From: Mycolicibacterium sp. P9-64 | GTDB taxonomy: Bacteria; Actinomycetota; Actinomycetes; Mycobacteriales; Mycobacteriaceae | Length of the DNA: 64,000 nt | Reading direction: 5' to 3' | NCBI RefSeq assembly: GCF_008329605.1 | Contig: NZ_NPKO01000008.1 | Location: forward strand, 186,001 to 250,000 | Part shown: piece after piece, positions 1-10,572 of the stretch | Position numbering within the stretch: position 1 is the stretch's first letter | How the letters are laid out: each line of letters starts with the position of its first letter | Position numbers and translations under genes: made by a program | Notes under the pieces: generated by a model | Database searches by the model: none | Seen by the model: the letters and a program-made list of their open reading frames with translations, nothing else | What the model was told of the DNA's origin: nothing

Positions 1-261
1 GCTGTCCCTGCCCCGGTACACGCGGATGGTCTTGTACTGGGTCTGCGGGTTGCGCACGCTGGTGACCACGCACTGGTCGAGCGTGCCGCTGCCGACTCGG
101 TCGACGTTGACCTGATAGCCCTCGGCTTCGAGTTGGCCGATGGTCTCCTGGGCGCTCTCTTCCGCGCTGGCGATTCCTGCGGGCGCGACGACAACGGCCA
201 ACGCGGCTGCGACCGAAGTGGCGAGAGTGGCGAAAGTGGTGAAAGTCTTTGATGGACGCAC
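1..261 (-). CDS. Small secreted protein, C-terminus outside window
   Basis: The minus strand is open from GTG at 261 to the window edge, 87 codons without a stop. The N-terminus has basic residues, then an Ala/Val-rich hydrophobic stretch ending in a likely signal-peptidase site (GIASA before EE). The mature part starts with a helix (SAQETIGQLEAEGY) and contains DQCVVTSVRNPQT, typical of small exported proteins of unknown function that mycobacteria carry in several copies. An in-frame GTG at 294 would add 11 residues. The role is unknown; export is inferred from the signal peptide. Confidence 0.75.
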   Translation of the reverse strand, partial: MRPSKTFTTFATLATSVAAALAVVVAPAGIASAEESAQETIGQLEAEGYQVNVDRVGSGTLDQCVVTSVRNPQTQYKTIRVYRGRDS

Positions 262-422
262 GATGCGCCCCCTATCTGTCTGGGATTGCTTCACCCAATA
301 CATCGCCGCAGATATCAGATTCGTTGCATCAACCGGTGGCTGTGGCCGATTCGCCGATATCGCCATCGACCGCTACTACCATCGCGGCCAACCACCGTGT
401 CCCCGATCAGAGGCGATTCGAC

Positions 423-2053
<1,631 letters not shown>

Positions 2054-2057
<4 letters not shown>

Positions 2058-3244
2058 CGTTCGGCGCGCTGGTAGGCGGTCACGACGGCCGCGCCGCCGA
2101 GTCCGATGTTGTGCTGCAGCGCGGCGGTGACGCCGTCGACCTGACGCTTGTCGGCCGTGCCGCGCAGCTGCCAGGTCAGCTCGGCGCACTGCGCCAACCC
2201 GGTGGCCCCCAGCGGATGACCCTTGGAGATCAGGCCGCCCGACGGGTTGACCACCCACCGGCCGCCGTAGGTGGTGTCGCCATCGTCGATCAGCTTGGGC
2301 GCCTCGCCCTCGCCGCACAGACCGAGCGCCTCGTACAGCAGCAGCTCGTTGGCCGAGAAGCAGTCATGCAACTCGATCACCTGGAAGTCCGTGGGCCCGA
2401 GGCCTGACTGGTCGTAAACCTGTTGGGCGGCTTGCACGTTCATGTCGTAGCCGATGATGTTGGCCGCGCTGCCGTCGAACGTGCTGGCGAAGTCGGTGGT
2501 CATCGCCTGGCCGACGATCTCGACGGCCTGGGAAGCCAGCCCGTGCTCGTCGACGAACTTCTCGCTGACCACGATCGCCGCGCCGGAGCCGTCCGACGTC
2601 GGTGAGCACTGCAGCTTGGTCAGCGGATCGGAGATCATCTTGGCGCCGAGGATGTCGTCGAGGCTGTATTCGTCCTGGAACTGCGCATACGGGTTGTTCA
2701 CCGAGTGCTTGTGGTTCTTGTAGCCGATCTTGGCAAAGTGCTCGGCCGTCGAACCGTACTTCTTCATGTGCTCGCGGCCCGCAGCTCCAAACATCCACGG
2801 CGCCACGGGAAACGCGAACTCGTCGATCTCTGCCAGCGCCTTGATGTGCTTGCCCAACGGGCTCTCGCGGTCCTGAGCGCCTCCGCCGAGTGATCCCGGC
2901 TGCATCTTCTCGAAGCCCAACGCCATCACGCAGTCGGCAAGTCCGCCGCGAATCGACTGCGCGGCAAGGTAAAGCGCCGTGGACCCCGTCGAACAGTTGT
3001 TGTTGACGTTGACGATCGGGATGCCCGTCATGCCGAGCTCGTACAGTGCCCGCTGGCCGGAGGTCGAGTCGCCCGAGCAGTACCCGACGAAGCCCTGCTG
3101 CACTGCGCCGTACTCGATACCGGCATCCTCGAGCGCCTTCGTGCCGGACTCCTTGGCCATCTGGGGGTAGTCCCAGCCCTCGCGGCGGCCCGGCTTCTCG
3201 AACTTGGTCATGCCGACGCCGACGACAAAAACTCGATTGAGCAT
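2054..3244 (-). CDS. Thiolase / lipid-transfer protein (SCP-x type)
   Basis: A 396-residue thiolase-fold protein of the SCP-x/Ltp type. Nucleophilic Cys84 sits in NNNCSTGSTA, and the C-terminal active-site segment is SKGHPLGATG. Such enzymes cleave or form 3-oxoacyl-CoA thioesters in fatty-acid or sterol side-chain oxidation. The ATG at 3244 opens the standard MLNRVFVVGVGMTKF N-terminus; further upstream the frame has no family sequence. It is convergent with fadD14 (shared CTAG). The substrate cannot be told from sequence; a role in sterol or branched-acid breakdown is inferred from the KstR-like site elsewhere in the region. Confidence 0.87.
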
Positions 3245-3321
3245 TGCTGGTGGTCCCTTCGCTACGCTGCGGTTTCCTCGAACATAGCGCGTTCTCAACA
3301 CCCGTCAACGACGGGACCCGA

Positions 3322-5142
3322 TCAGCTGTAGTTCAACCACCAGTCGTGCAGCGATGCCATGTCGGTGCTGTGCACGTCGGCCAGCACGAGCTTGTCGAAC
3401 TGGGTCCACATGACGTCGGCGTTGCCCTGGTAGGTGCCGCACGCCACCTGGCCCGCGACCTCATCGGGGGAGGCCTTGAAGTTCCAGTCGATCGGCGAAT
3501 CGGAGTCCGCGCCTGGGCAGCGCAGCACCTCGTCGTTCTCCTTGAGTGACTCGTTGAAGTGCAGGATCAACTGGTCCTTGTCCGCGAAGATCGAGTAGCG
3601 CGCCGCCTCCGGCCCACCGGGCTGGACCGACTTCTGGCAGTCGATGGTTGCGAGCGCTCCCGGCGACGGCGGGCTGGCCGCCTCGCACACGCTGGTCGGG
3701 TACCCGTCCGGAATGAGCGCCATCAGCTTGGCCTGGAACGAATCCGGGTTCTCCGTAGGCGTCGGTTCCGTGGTGGTCCTCGTCCGCGTCGTCGAGCGCT
3801 CGGGGGTCTTCGAAGTGGAGGCCGTCGGCATCGTCGGCCCGGCCTTCTTGTTGTCGTCCTTGACGAGGAAGAAGATGCCGATCGCCGCCAACACGAGCAC
3901 GAGGACGCAGGCGATCGCGCCGATCGCGATCAACGGCCCCTTGTTGCCCTTCGGCTTCTGGCCGGGCGGATTCGCGCCGCCGGGCGGTGGCGGGGGCGGA
4001 GGCCACGCATTGCCGCCCGCTGACCCGCTCGGCGGCGGGGTGAACCCGTACGGCTGCGACGGCGGAGGCGTGGCCGCGAACGACGCAGGGGTGGCGCCAT
4101 AGGGCGGAGGTGGCGTCGTCCCCGGAGTTGGTGTTGCGCCGAACGGCGGCGGCGGGACACCCGGTGTGGGGGTGGCGCCGTAGGGCGGCGGGGGTGGCGT
4201 GCCGGGAGGTGGGGTTGGCGCGGCCATCGTCGCCGCCGAATCCAACGCAGTACCCGGCATCGTGGCTGCGACGCCGCGCTGCAGGATGGTCTCGGCCTGA
4301 TCCTGGTCGCGCGCGGTCAGCGCTGCGGTGGCCGCCATCGCCAGATCGCCTGCGGAGGCGTAACGGTCTTCGGGCTTCTTGGCCATGCCCCTTTCGATCA
4401 CCTGGTCGAAGGCGGCCGGGATGCCGGGGCGCTGCACGCTCGGGCGCGGGATCTCCTTCATCAGATGCGCGGTGATGACCGTGCTGAGGCTGTCGCCGAC
4501 GAAGGGCTGCGACCCGGTCAGGCACTCGTGTAGCACGCACGCCAGCGCGTAGATGTCCGCGCGGTAGGTCACGGAGTCGCTGGTGAACCGCTCGGGCGCC
4601 ATGTAGGCGTATGTGCCGACCGCCGTCCCCAATTCGGTCAGCTTCTCGTCACTGGCCGCGTTGGCGATGCCGAAGTCCACCAGGTACGCGAAGTCGTCGC
4701 GGTTCACCAGAACGTTCTCGGGCTTGACGTCGCGGTGCATGATGCCGCCCTCGTGCGCTGCGTCGAGCGCCGACGCGATCTGGCGCACGATGGCCACCGC
4801 CCGCGCAGGCGTCATGGGCCCGAAGTTCTTCAGAATCTTGCGGAGGTCCGAGCCGTTGATCATGCGCATGTCGACGTACAGCACGCCGTCGATCTCGCCG
4901 TAATCGTGGATCGGCACCACGTGTGGTTCCTGCAGACGTCCCGCCGAATGGGCCTCGCGTTGCAGGCGTTTGCGGAAGACCGGGTCGTGGGACACGCTCT
5001 CCGGCAGCAGCTTCAACGCGACGACGCGGTCCTTGACGGTGTCCTCGGCCTCGTAGACCTCGCCCATCCCGCCCTTGCCGAGCAGTCGCAGCAGGCGGTA
5101 GGGCCCGAACTGGGTGCCCTCCCGCGACGTCGGCCCGCTCAT
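3322..5142 (-). CDS. Membrane Ser/Thr protein kinase, PknH/PknE-like
   Basis: A 606-residue Hanks-type receptor kinase. Residues 12-280 hold the kinase domain: glycine loop LLGKGGMGEVYEAE, Lys44, HRDVKPEN, DFGIA, and a threonine-bearing activation loop before MAPERF. A long Pro-rich juxtamembrane linker follows, with four-to-five near-repeats of the type PPPPYGATPTPG, then one membrane helix around residues 402-430. The extracellular domain of about 150 residues has four cysteines that could form two disulfides. The ATG at 5142 has a GGAG ribosome site. The kinase domain closely resembles PknH and lies next to an EmbR-type gene in the M. tuberculosis pknH-embR order, but the sensor domain does not look like that of PknH, so no symbol is given. 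Confidence 0.93.
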   Translation of the reverse strand: MSGPTSREGTQFGPYRLLRLLGKGGMGEVYEAEDTVKDRVVALKLLPESVSHDPVFRKRLQREAHSAGRLQEPHVVPIHDYGEIDGVLYVDMRMINGSDLRKILKNFGPMTPARAVAIVRQIASALDAAHEGGIMHRDVKPENVLVNRDDFAYLVDFGIANAASDEKLTELGTAVGTYAYMAPERFTSDSVTYRADIYALACVLHECLTGSQPFVGDSLSTVITAHLMKEIPRPSVQRPGIPAAFDQVIERGMAKKPEDRYASAGDLAMAATAALTARDQDQAETILQRGVAATMPGTALDSAATMAAPTPPPGTPPPPPYGATPTPGVPPPPFGATPTPGTTPPPPYGATPASFAATPPPSQPYGFTPPPSGSAGGNAWPPPPPPPGGANPPGQKPKGNKGPLIAIGAIACVLVLVLAAIGIFFLVKDDNKKAGPTMPTASTSKTPERSTTRTRTTTEPTPTENPDSFQAKLMALIPDGYPTSVCEAASPPSPGALATIDCQKSVQPGGPEAARYSIFADKDQLILHFNESLKENDEVLRCPGADSDSPIDWNFKASPDEVAGQVACGTYQGNADVMWTQFDKLVLADVHSTDMASLHDWWLNYS

Positions 5143-5199
5143 GTGCCGTCTCCTCGAACCACCACGTGTCTCCCCCTGGGTGTCATGCCAGCTCGCAGC

Positions 5200-6384
5200 C
5201 TAATGCGTAAGGGTGGGCATGGACTCGGAACCACCCGCCGACGACGGGGGCGGCTGACCGATCTCGAACACGTATTCGTGGTCGCAGATGCGGACCCGAT
5301 CGCCGTGCTCGAGCGTTGCCGTGCCTCGGATCCGCTGGCCGTTCACGTCCACCCCGTTGGCCGAACGAAGGTCGGTGATCACATAGCTGGTGCCGGTGTC
5401 GATGATGACCGCGTGATAGCGGCTGACGCTGCCGTCGTCGATGACGACGTCGTTGTCGGTGAGCCGCCCGATTCGGGTCGCGGCCGCGAGCAGCGGATGG
5501 GTGCTTCCCCTCGTCGGCCCCTCGATTGCGCGCAGGCTGGCCATCGAGGTCTGGGTGCCGACCGCCGTGCGCAGGTCGATGCTGCTGCTCTTGTGCACGG
5601 CCGTGGTCTGGGCCGCCTTCCTGACGTTGAGCGGCTCCTGACGAAGGATCCGCCCGTGCAGTGCGCGCACCGAGGGCCCTGGATCGATGCCGAGATCGTC
5701 GGCCAGCGTCGACTTCAGGCGTTGGTAGGCGTCGAGGGCGTCGGACTGGCGCTCGGTCAGGTAGTAGGCGGTGATCAGCTGCGTCCACAACGGTTCGCGG
5801 TAGGGGTGCTCGGCGACCAGCCCCTCGAGCTCGCCGATGACGGCCTGCCCGCGGTTGCAGGCGATCTCGGCCTCCGCGCGCGCGGTGTGGGCAACGACCT
5901 TGTCGTCGATCAGCGCGGTGGCGAAGGGGGCGACGAACTCGAAGTCGCGCAGGTCGTCGAGGACCGGGCCACGCCATTCGGCGAGCGCGCTCTGCAGATG
6001 CCTGCTGGCCTGCTCGAACTGGCCGGCCGCGGCCGCCTGCACGCCTGCGTTCTTGTGTGCGACGAAACGGCCGATGTCGCAGTGCGCGTCGGACACCGTC
6101 AGCCGATACCCCGGGGGTGCGCTGGCAAGGACCGTCTTCGGGTCGAGTCCTGCGCCCGCCACCAGCCTGCGGAGGTTGGACACATACGAGTGCAAGCTGG
6201 CCTTTGGCTCGGGCGGCGGGAATTGCTCCCATGCAGCGGTGACCAGCGCGTCGCTGCTCACCGGACGGTTGCGGCTCATCACCAGCATCGCCAGTACGGC
6301 CCGCTGCTTGGGCGTGCCCAACGGCAGTGGTGTGCCGTCGACGCGCATCTGCAACGGCCCGAGGACGCCGAAGTCGAGATTCAT
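5200..6384 (-). CDS. embR: EmbR-type SARP regulator with FHA domain
   Basis: A 394-residue regulator with EmbR architecture. It has an N-terminal OmpR/SARP winged-helix DNA-binding domain (about 1-95), a bacterial transcriptional-activator/TPR domain (about 100-250) and a C-terminal FHA domain (about 295-380) with IGR, VSRYHAV, and DLRSANGV, the phosphothreonine-binding residues. EmbR activates the embCAB arabinosyltransferase genes after phosphorylation by PknH in M. tuberculosis. The kinase gene 57 bases downstream on the same strand suggests the same partnership. The ATG at 6384 gives MNLDFGVLGPLQ, the family start. Paralogues of EmbR exist, so orthology is likely but not certain. Confidence 0.87.
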   Translation of the reverse strand: MNLDFGVLGPLQMRVDGTPLPLGTPKQRAVLAMLVMSRNRPVSSDALVTAAWEQFPPPEPKASLHSYVSNLRRLVAGAGLDPKTVLASAPPGYRLTVSDAHCDIGRFVAHKNAGVQAAAAGQFEQASRHLQSALAEWRGPVLDDLRDFEFVAPFATALIDDKVVAHTARAEAEIACNRGQAVIGELEGLVAEHPYREPLWTQLITAYYLTERQSDALDAYQRLKSTLADDLGIDPGPSVRALHGRILRQEPLNVRKAAQTTAVHKSSSIDLRTAVGTQTSMASLRAIEGPTRGSTHPLLAAATRIGRLTDNDVVIDDGSVSRYHAVIIDTGTSYVITDLRSANGVDVNGQRIRGTATLEHGDRVRICDHEYVFEIGQPPPSSAGGSESMPTLTH

Positions 6385-6431
6385 CACCGCTGATTGTGCC
6401 GCCTGTGGTCGACACGTGGTGTAGATCTGAG

Positions 6432-6445
6432 TAGAACGTGTTCTA
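6432..6445. promoter_or_regulatory. KstR-type operator
   Basis: TAGAACGTGTTCTA is a perfect 14-base palindrome that fits the KstR consensus TNNAACNNGTTNNA at every fixed position. It lies in the 90-base divergent gap, 29 bases before the Rv1059-like start and 47 before embR. KstR is the TetR-family repressor of cholesterol-degradation genes in mycobacteria. The same 14 bases recur at 59198. Confidence 0.75.
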
Positions 6446-6474
6446 GTTTTGAACCCCTTGGAAGGGACATCGAC

Positions 6475-7530
6475 ATGGTGTTGCGGGTCGTGCAGTGGGC
6501 TACGGGCGGGGTGGGAATCGCCGCGATCAAGGGTGTGCTCGAGCACCCCGAGCTCGAGCTGGTCGGCTGCTGGGTGCACTCGGACGCGAAGAGCGGCAAG
6601 GACGTCGGCGAGCTCTTGGGAGACGGAGCCGGCGAGCTTGGTGTCACCGCCACCAACGACGTCGACGCGATCCTCGCACTGGACGCCGACGCGGTCATCT
6701 ACGCGCCGCTGATGCCCAACCCCGACGAGGTCGCCGCACTACTGAGATCCGGTAAGAACGTCGTCACCCCGGTCGGCTGGTTCTACCCGGGGGAGAAGGA
6801 GGGCGCACCGCTCCGGGAGGCGGCCCTGGCAGGCAACGTCACGCTGCACGGCACCGGCATCGCACCAGGCGGCATCAGCGACAAGTTCCCGCTGATGATG
6901 TCGATCATGTCCACCGGCCTGACATTCGTTCGGGCCGAGGAGTTCTCCGACCTGCGCACCTACGAAGCCCCCGACGTGCTGCGGTACGTGATGGGTTTCG
7001 GTGACACCCCCGAGAAGGCGCTGACCGGCCCGATGCAGAAACTGCTCGACGGCGGCTTCATCCAGTCGGTGAAGATGATCGTCGACAAGGCCGGTTTCAA
7101 CATCGACCCCAAGATCCGCGCGCGGCAGGAGATCGCGGTGGCGACCGCACCCATCGACTCACCGATGGGCGCCATCGAGCCAGGACAGGTCGCGGCAAGG
7201 AAGTTTCACTGGGAGGCACTGGTCGGCGACGAGGTCGTCGTCCGCGTCACCGTGAACTGGTTCATGGGGGAGGAGAACCTCGATCCCGCATGGAATTTCG
7301 GCCCCGCGGGGCAGCGCTACGAGATCGAGGTCAAGGGTAATCCCGACATCACCGTGAGCTTCAAGGGCTTCCAGTCCGAGTTCGGTGACGAACCGCCGGA
7401 GTCAGGCATCGTCGCGACCGCCGCGCACTGCGTGAACTCGGTGCCCGCGGTGTGCGCGGCCGAACCCGGCATCGTCACCTATCTGGACCTACCGCTGATC
7501 AGTGGCAGGGCGGCGCCGCACCTGCGCTAG
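6475..7530 (+). CDS. Rv1059-like NAD(P)-dependent reductase
   Basis: A 351-residue protein with an N-terminal dinucleotide-binding fold of the dihydrodipicolinate-reductase type (VVQWATGGVGIAAIKGV), followed by a mixed alpha/beta C-terminal domain. It matches the M. tuberculosis Rv1059 position between fadD14 and the patatins. The ATG at 6475 has a GGAAGG ribosome site 8 bases upstream. The KstR-type operator just before it suggests sterol- or lipid-responsive control. True dihydrodipicolinate reductase (DapB) is shorter, so a lysine-pathway role is unlikely; the substrate is unknown. Confidence 0.8.
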   Translation: MVLRVVQWATGGVGIAAIKGVLEHPELELVGCWVHSDAKSGKDVGELLGDGAGELGVTATNDVDAILALDADAVIYAPLMPNPDEVAALLRSGKNVVTPVGWFYPGEKEGAPLREAALAGNVTLHGTGIAPGGISDKFPLMMSIMSTGLTFVRAEEFSDLRTYEAPDVLRYVMGFGDTPEKALTGPMQKLLDGGFIQSVKMIVDKAGFNIDPKIRARQEIAVATAPIDSPMGAIEPGQVAARKFHWEALVGDEVVVRVTVNWFMGEENLDPAWNFGPAGQRYEIEVKGNPDITVSFKGFQSEFGDEPPESGIVATAAHCVNSVPAVCAAEPGIVTYLDLPLISGRAAPHLR

Positions 7531-7532
7531 CC

Positions 7533-8576
7533 CTACGGCCGGACCAGGATCCGGATCGGGTCGCCGTCCGCCTTGTCCAGCTTCTCGATGCCCAGTGCGA
7601 CGTCCTCGATGGAGACCACGGCACTGATCGAGCGCGACAGGTCGAGCCGCCCGAGGGAGACCAACTGCGCCAGCGTGCCGATGTCGGCGTTCTGGTAGCC
7701 GAGGTGCCCGAGCACCTGTCGTTTGAACAGGTTGAAGATCGACGTCGGCCCGATGGTTGGGGCATCGGCGCTCATCCCCACGCCGACGAGCCTGCCACCG
7801 ACGGTCAGGCTGTTCAGCGCCTGCTCGAACGTCGACTTCAGCCCGACGGCATCGAAGGCGACGTCGAGATTGCGGCCGCCGGTCGCCTCCGCGATCTTGG
7901 CGGCCAAGTCGGCGTCACGGGCGTCGAACGCGTAATCCGCCCCGACGGCGAGTGCCCGGTCCAGAATGGTCGGCTTGATGTCGACGGCGATGATCGGCGC
8001 GGCTCCGACGAGGCGGGCCAGCTGGATCATGTGGGTGCCGAGGCCGCCGACACCCCATACCCCGACGGACTCGCCAATCCCGACGTTGGCCGTCCGCACG
8101 ACGGCGCCATACGGGGTCGACACCGCGTCGGCCAGGATCGCCGCCTGCTCAAGGGGCACGTTGTCGGGAATCCTGGTCAGGCCGAAGGCCTGCGCGACGG
8201 TGTACTCCGCCCAGGCCCCGTCGTACGCGAAGGCCATCAGCCGGATCCGCAGGCAGTTCGACACATCGCCGCGACGGCAGTTCGCGCACTCCATGCACGG
8301 CCGGCCGGCGGCCACCACCACCCGGTCGCCCTCGGCCCATCCGGTCACGCCGGGGCCGAGCTTGGCGACGGTGCCCGACGCTTCGTGGCCCTGCGTCACC
8401 ACCGGAAGTTGCGACGGGAACGTGCCGTTGATCAGGCTCAGGTCGGAGTGGCAGATCCCGCAGAACGCGACCTTGACCAGCACCTCACCGGGGCCGGGCT
8501 CCGGGATCGGAACGTCCTCCACCGCAATGGTCTTGGTATCGGCGTAGAACCGCTGGGCGCGCATCGTCGGGGCCAT
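7533..8576 (-). CDS. Zinc-dependent alcohol dehydrogenase
   Basis: A 347-residue medium-chain dehydrogenase. The catalytic zinc site is CGICHSD near residue 39 with GHEASG near 63. The structural zinc cysteines are spaced C-x2-C-x2-C-x7-C in CMECANC. The Rossmann motif is GVGGLGTH near 177. It should oxidise alcohols or reduce aldehydes with NAD(P). ATG at 8576 is chosen over an internal ATG four codons on because a TANNNT hexamer stands exactly six bases before it. Its stop is two bases past the stop of the convergent Rv1059-like gene. The substrate is not identifiable. Confidence 0.88.
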   Translation of the reverse strand: MAPTMRAQRFYADTKTIAVEDVPIPEPGPGEVLVKVAFCGICHSDLSLINGTFPSQLPVVTQGHEASGTVAKLGPGVTGWAEGDRVVVAAGRPCMECANCRRGDVSNCLRIRLMAFAYDGAWAEYTVAQAFGLTRIPDNVPLEQAAILADAVSTPYGAVVRTANVGIGESVGVWGVGGLGTHMIQLARLVGAAPIIAVDIKPTILDRALAVGADYAFDARDADLAAKIAEATGGRNLDVAFDAVGLKSTFEQALNSLTVGGRLVGVGMSADAPTIGPTSIFNLFKRQVLGHLGYQNADIGTLAQLVSLGRLDLSRSISAVVSIEDVALGIEKLDKADGDPIRILVRP

Positions 8577-8582
8577 GGAACG

Positions 8583-8588
8583 ACCCTA
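8583..8588 (-). promoter_or_regulatory. -10 element for leaderless dehydrogenase mRNA
   Basis: TAGGGT read on the minus strand, six bases before the dehydrogenase ATG. The TAG is also the stop codon of the antigen-85-like gene. The spacing predicts transcription starting at or next to the ATG. Confidence 0.5.
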
Positions 8589-9542
8589 CGTTTTGGCTCC
8601 GAGCGCCCGCTGCAGGTCGGGCTTCATCTGCTGCAACTGCGAGCCCCAGTACGCCCAGTCGTGGGTTCCCTCTGACGGGAAGTTGAACACGGCGTTGGTA
8701 CCGCCCGCGGCGACGTACTGATCGCGGAACGCGGTGTTGCTCTGCAGCGTCGAGGTCTCCAGGAAGCCGCTGCCCTTGGCGCCGAGATCGCCGGCAGTGC
8801 CGTTGCCGCAGTACACCCAGAGGCGGGTGCCGTTGGCGACCAACTTGGAGATCTGCAACGTGGGGTCGTTGCGGGCCCATGCCGGGTCGCTCGACGGGCC
8901 CCACATGTCCGAGGCCTTGAAGCCGCCCCCGTCGTTCATTGCGAGGCCGACCAACTTGGGCCACCAGCCCTGGGAGAGGTTCACGAACCCCGACAGCGAC
9001 CCCGCGTAGCTGAACCGGTCGGGGTGGTAGGCCCCATAGATCAGCGCGGGCGCGCCGCCCATCGACAGTCCGACCACCGCGTTGCCGCCCTGCGAGACGT
9101 TCTTGTTCTCCGCGAGCCATGCGGGCAGTTCCGAGGTGAGGAAGGTTTCCCACTTGTAGGTCTGGGTGGTGCCGTTGCCGACGGCGGGTTGGTACCAGTC
9201 GGTGTAGAAACTCGACTCGCCGCCGACGGGCATCACCAGCGACAGCCCGGATTGGTAGTACCACTCGAACGCCGCGGTGTTGATGTCCCAGCCGTTGAAG
9301 TCGTCCTGTGCCCGCAGACCGTCGAGCAGGTAGACCGCGTGTTTGCCGCCGCCTTGAAACTCGACCTTGATGTCGCGGCCCATCGCTGCGGACGGCACCT
9401 GCAGGTACTCGATCGGCAGGCCTTCGCGGGAGAACGCCGACGCCGACGCTGCGCCGCCAAGGAACCCGATGACCGCGGGCAATAGCACCGCGATCGCGGT
9501 TGCTCCCAACGTCCTGCGCAACACATCGGCGAGCTTGGGCAC
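8586..9542 (-). CDS. Antigen 85-family mycolyltransferase/esterase, FbpC-like
   Basis: A 318-residue secreted alpha/beta-hydrolase of the antigen 85 family, which transfers mycolic acids to trehalose and arabinogalactan outside the membrane. A signal peptide covers about residues 1-35 (ending ASASA), then FSREGLPIEYLQVPS, the characteristic mature start. The triad is visible as Ser in VVGLSMGG, Glu in SGFLETSTL and His in SEGTHDWAYW. It lacks the cysteine pair of Ag85A/B (QPAVGNGTTQTYKW), as does FbpC. The GTG at 9542 follows AGGAGG at five bases. It is shorter than FbpC (340) and sits beside a dehydrogenase, so it is probably an extra paralogue. Confidence 0.88.
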   Translation of the reverse strand: MPKLADVLRRTLGATAIAVLLPAVIGFLGGAASASAFSREGLPIEYLQVPSAAMGRDIKVEFQGGGKHAVYLLDGLRAQDDFNGWDINTAAFEWYYQSGLSLVMPVGGESSFYTDWYQPAVGNGTTQTYKWETFLTSELPAWLAENKNVSQGGNAVVGLSMGGAPALIYGAYHPDRFSYAGSLSGFVNLSQGWWPKLVGLAMNDGGGFKASDMWGPSSDPAWARNDPTLQISKLVANGTRLWVYCGNGTAGDLGAKGSGFLETSTLQSNTAFRDQYVAAGGTNAVFNFPSEGTHDWAYWGSQLQQMKPDLQRALGAKT

Positions 9543-9717
9543 ACCATCCTCCTGATCGGCCTTGGGTATTCAACGACGGGAGTGTTTGCTGTGTGCGGCC
9601 CAAACCGCTTCTGGGCAAGCAGAATTGACGCGTCGCCGGTGCAGAGCCTAGGACTATCTTCGTTGATTAGCCAATCGAAGTTTCAGTGGCATTGCTCACC
9701 TGGCACAATCACGTTCC

Positions 9718-10572
9718 GTGACGACGCGCGGACTGGTGCTTGCCGGTGGTGGGCTCGCGGGCATCGCCTGGGAGACGGGCATTCTGTGTGGCATCGCCGA
9801 TGCGGCACCCGACGCGGCGCGGGCGTTGCTCGCCTCGGACGTGCTACTCGGTTCGTCGGCGGGGTCGACGGTGGCGGCTCAGCTTGGTAGCGGCGAAGGC
9901 TTCGACGAGCTCTTCGCGCGCCAGGTCGCACAGGAGTCGTACGAGATCGATCCAGGCGTCGCCGTCGAGGACATCACCGCGTTGTTCGTGACCGCCATGA
10001 TGACGCCGGGCGCCACCACCGAGGAGAAGCTGCAGCGGATCGGCTCCATCGCGCTGGCCACCGATACCGTCGCCGAGCGAGTCCGTCGTGCCGTGATCGC
10101 GCACCGGCTGCCGTCGCACGACTGGCCCGACACAGTGCTGCGCGTGACGGCCATCGACGCCCTCACTGGAGAGCTGGTGGTCTTCGACGGCACCTCGGGT
10201 GTGACCCTCGTCGATGCGGTCGCCGCCAGTTGCGCGGTGCCGGGTGTGTGGCCGCCGGTGACGATTGGCGACCGCCGGTTCATCGACGGCGCGGTGGGCA
10301 GCTCGGTCAACCTGGTCGCTGCCGGTGACTGCGACGACATCGTCGTCCTGGTGCCACAGGGCGAGAACTCACCGTCGGCATTCGGCAGCGGGCCTGGGCC
10401 GGAGATCGCCGACTTCCCAGGGGAGACGCTGACCGTTTTCGCCGACGACGCGTCGCTCGCCGCGTTCGGTCCCAACCCGCTCGACCCGGCGTGCCGGATC
10501 CCTTCGGCGCGGGCCGGACGTGACCAGGGGCGCCGCGAGGCCGGCCGCGTGGCGCGCTTCCTAGGAGTCTGA
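9718..10572 (+). CDS. Patatin-like phospholipase (Rv1062-like)
   Basis: A 284-residue patatin-fold protein with the oxyanion loop GGGLAGIAWE near the N-terminus, the nucleophile motif GSSAGS near residue 43 and the catalytic DGA motif (FIDGAVGSS) near 190. It should be a lipid acyl hydrolase with a Ser-Asp dyad. No signal peptide or membrane segment is apparent, so it is cytosolic. It starts with GTG at 9718 and runs 12 bases into the convergent second patatin gene; this arrangement matches M. tuberculosis Rv1062/Rv1063c. The substrate is unknown. Confidence 0.85.
   Translation: MTTRGLVLAGGGLAGIAWETGILCGIADAAPDAARALLASDVLLGSSAGSTVAAQLGSGEGFDELFARQVAQESYEIDPGVAVEDITALFVTAMMTPGATTEEKLQRIGSIALATDTVAERVRRAVIAHRLPSHDWPDTVLRVTAIDALTGELVVFDGTSGVTLVDAVAASCAVPGVWPPVTIGDRRFIDGAVGSSVNLVAAGDCDDIVVLVPQGENSPSAFGSGPGPEIADFPGETLTVFADDASLAAFGPNPLDPACRIPSARAGRDQGRREAGRVARFLGV

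Noticed and set aside
4735..6393. Long open frame on the plus strand opposite the kinase and embR genes
   Set aside because: It runs antisense to two clear genes, has no recognisable motifs, and is open only because of GC-rich codon structure.
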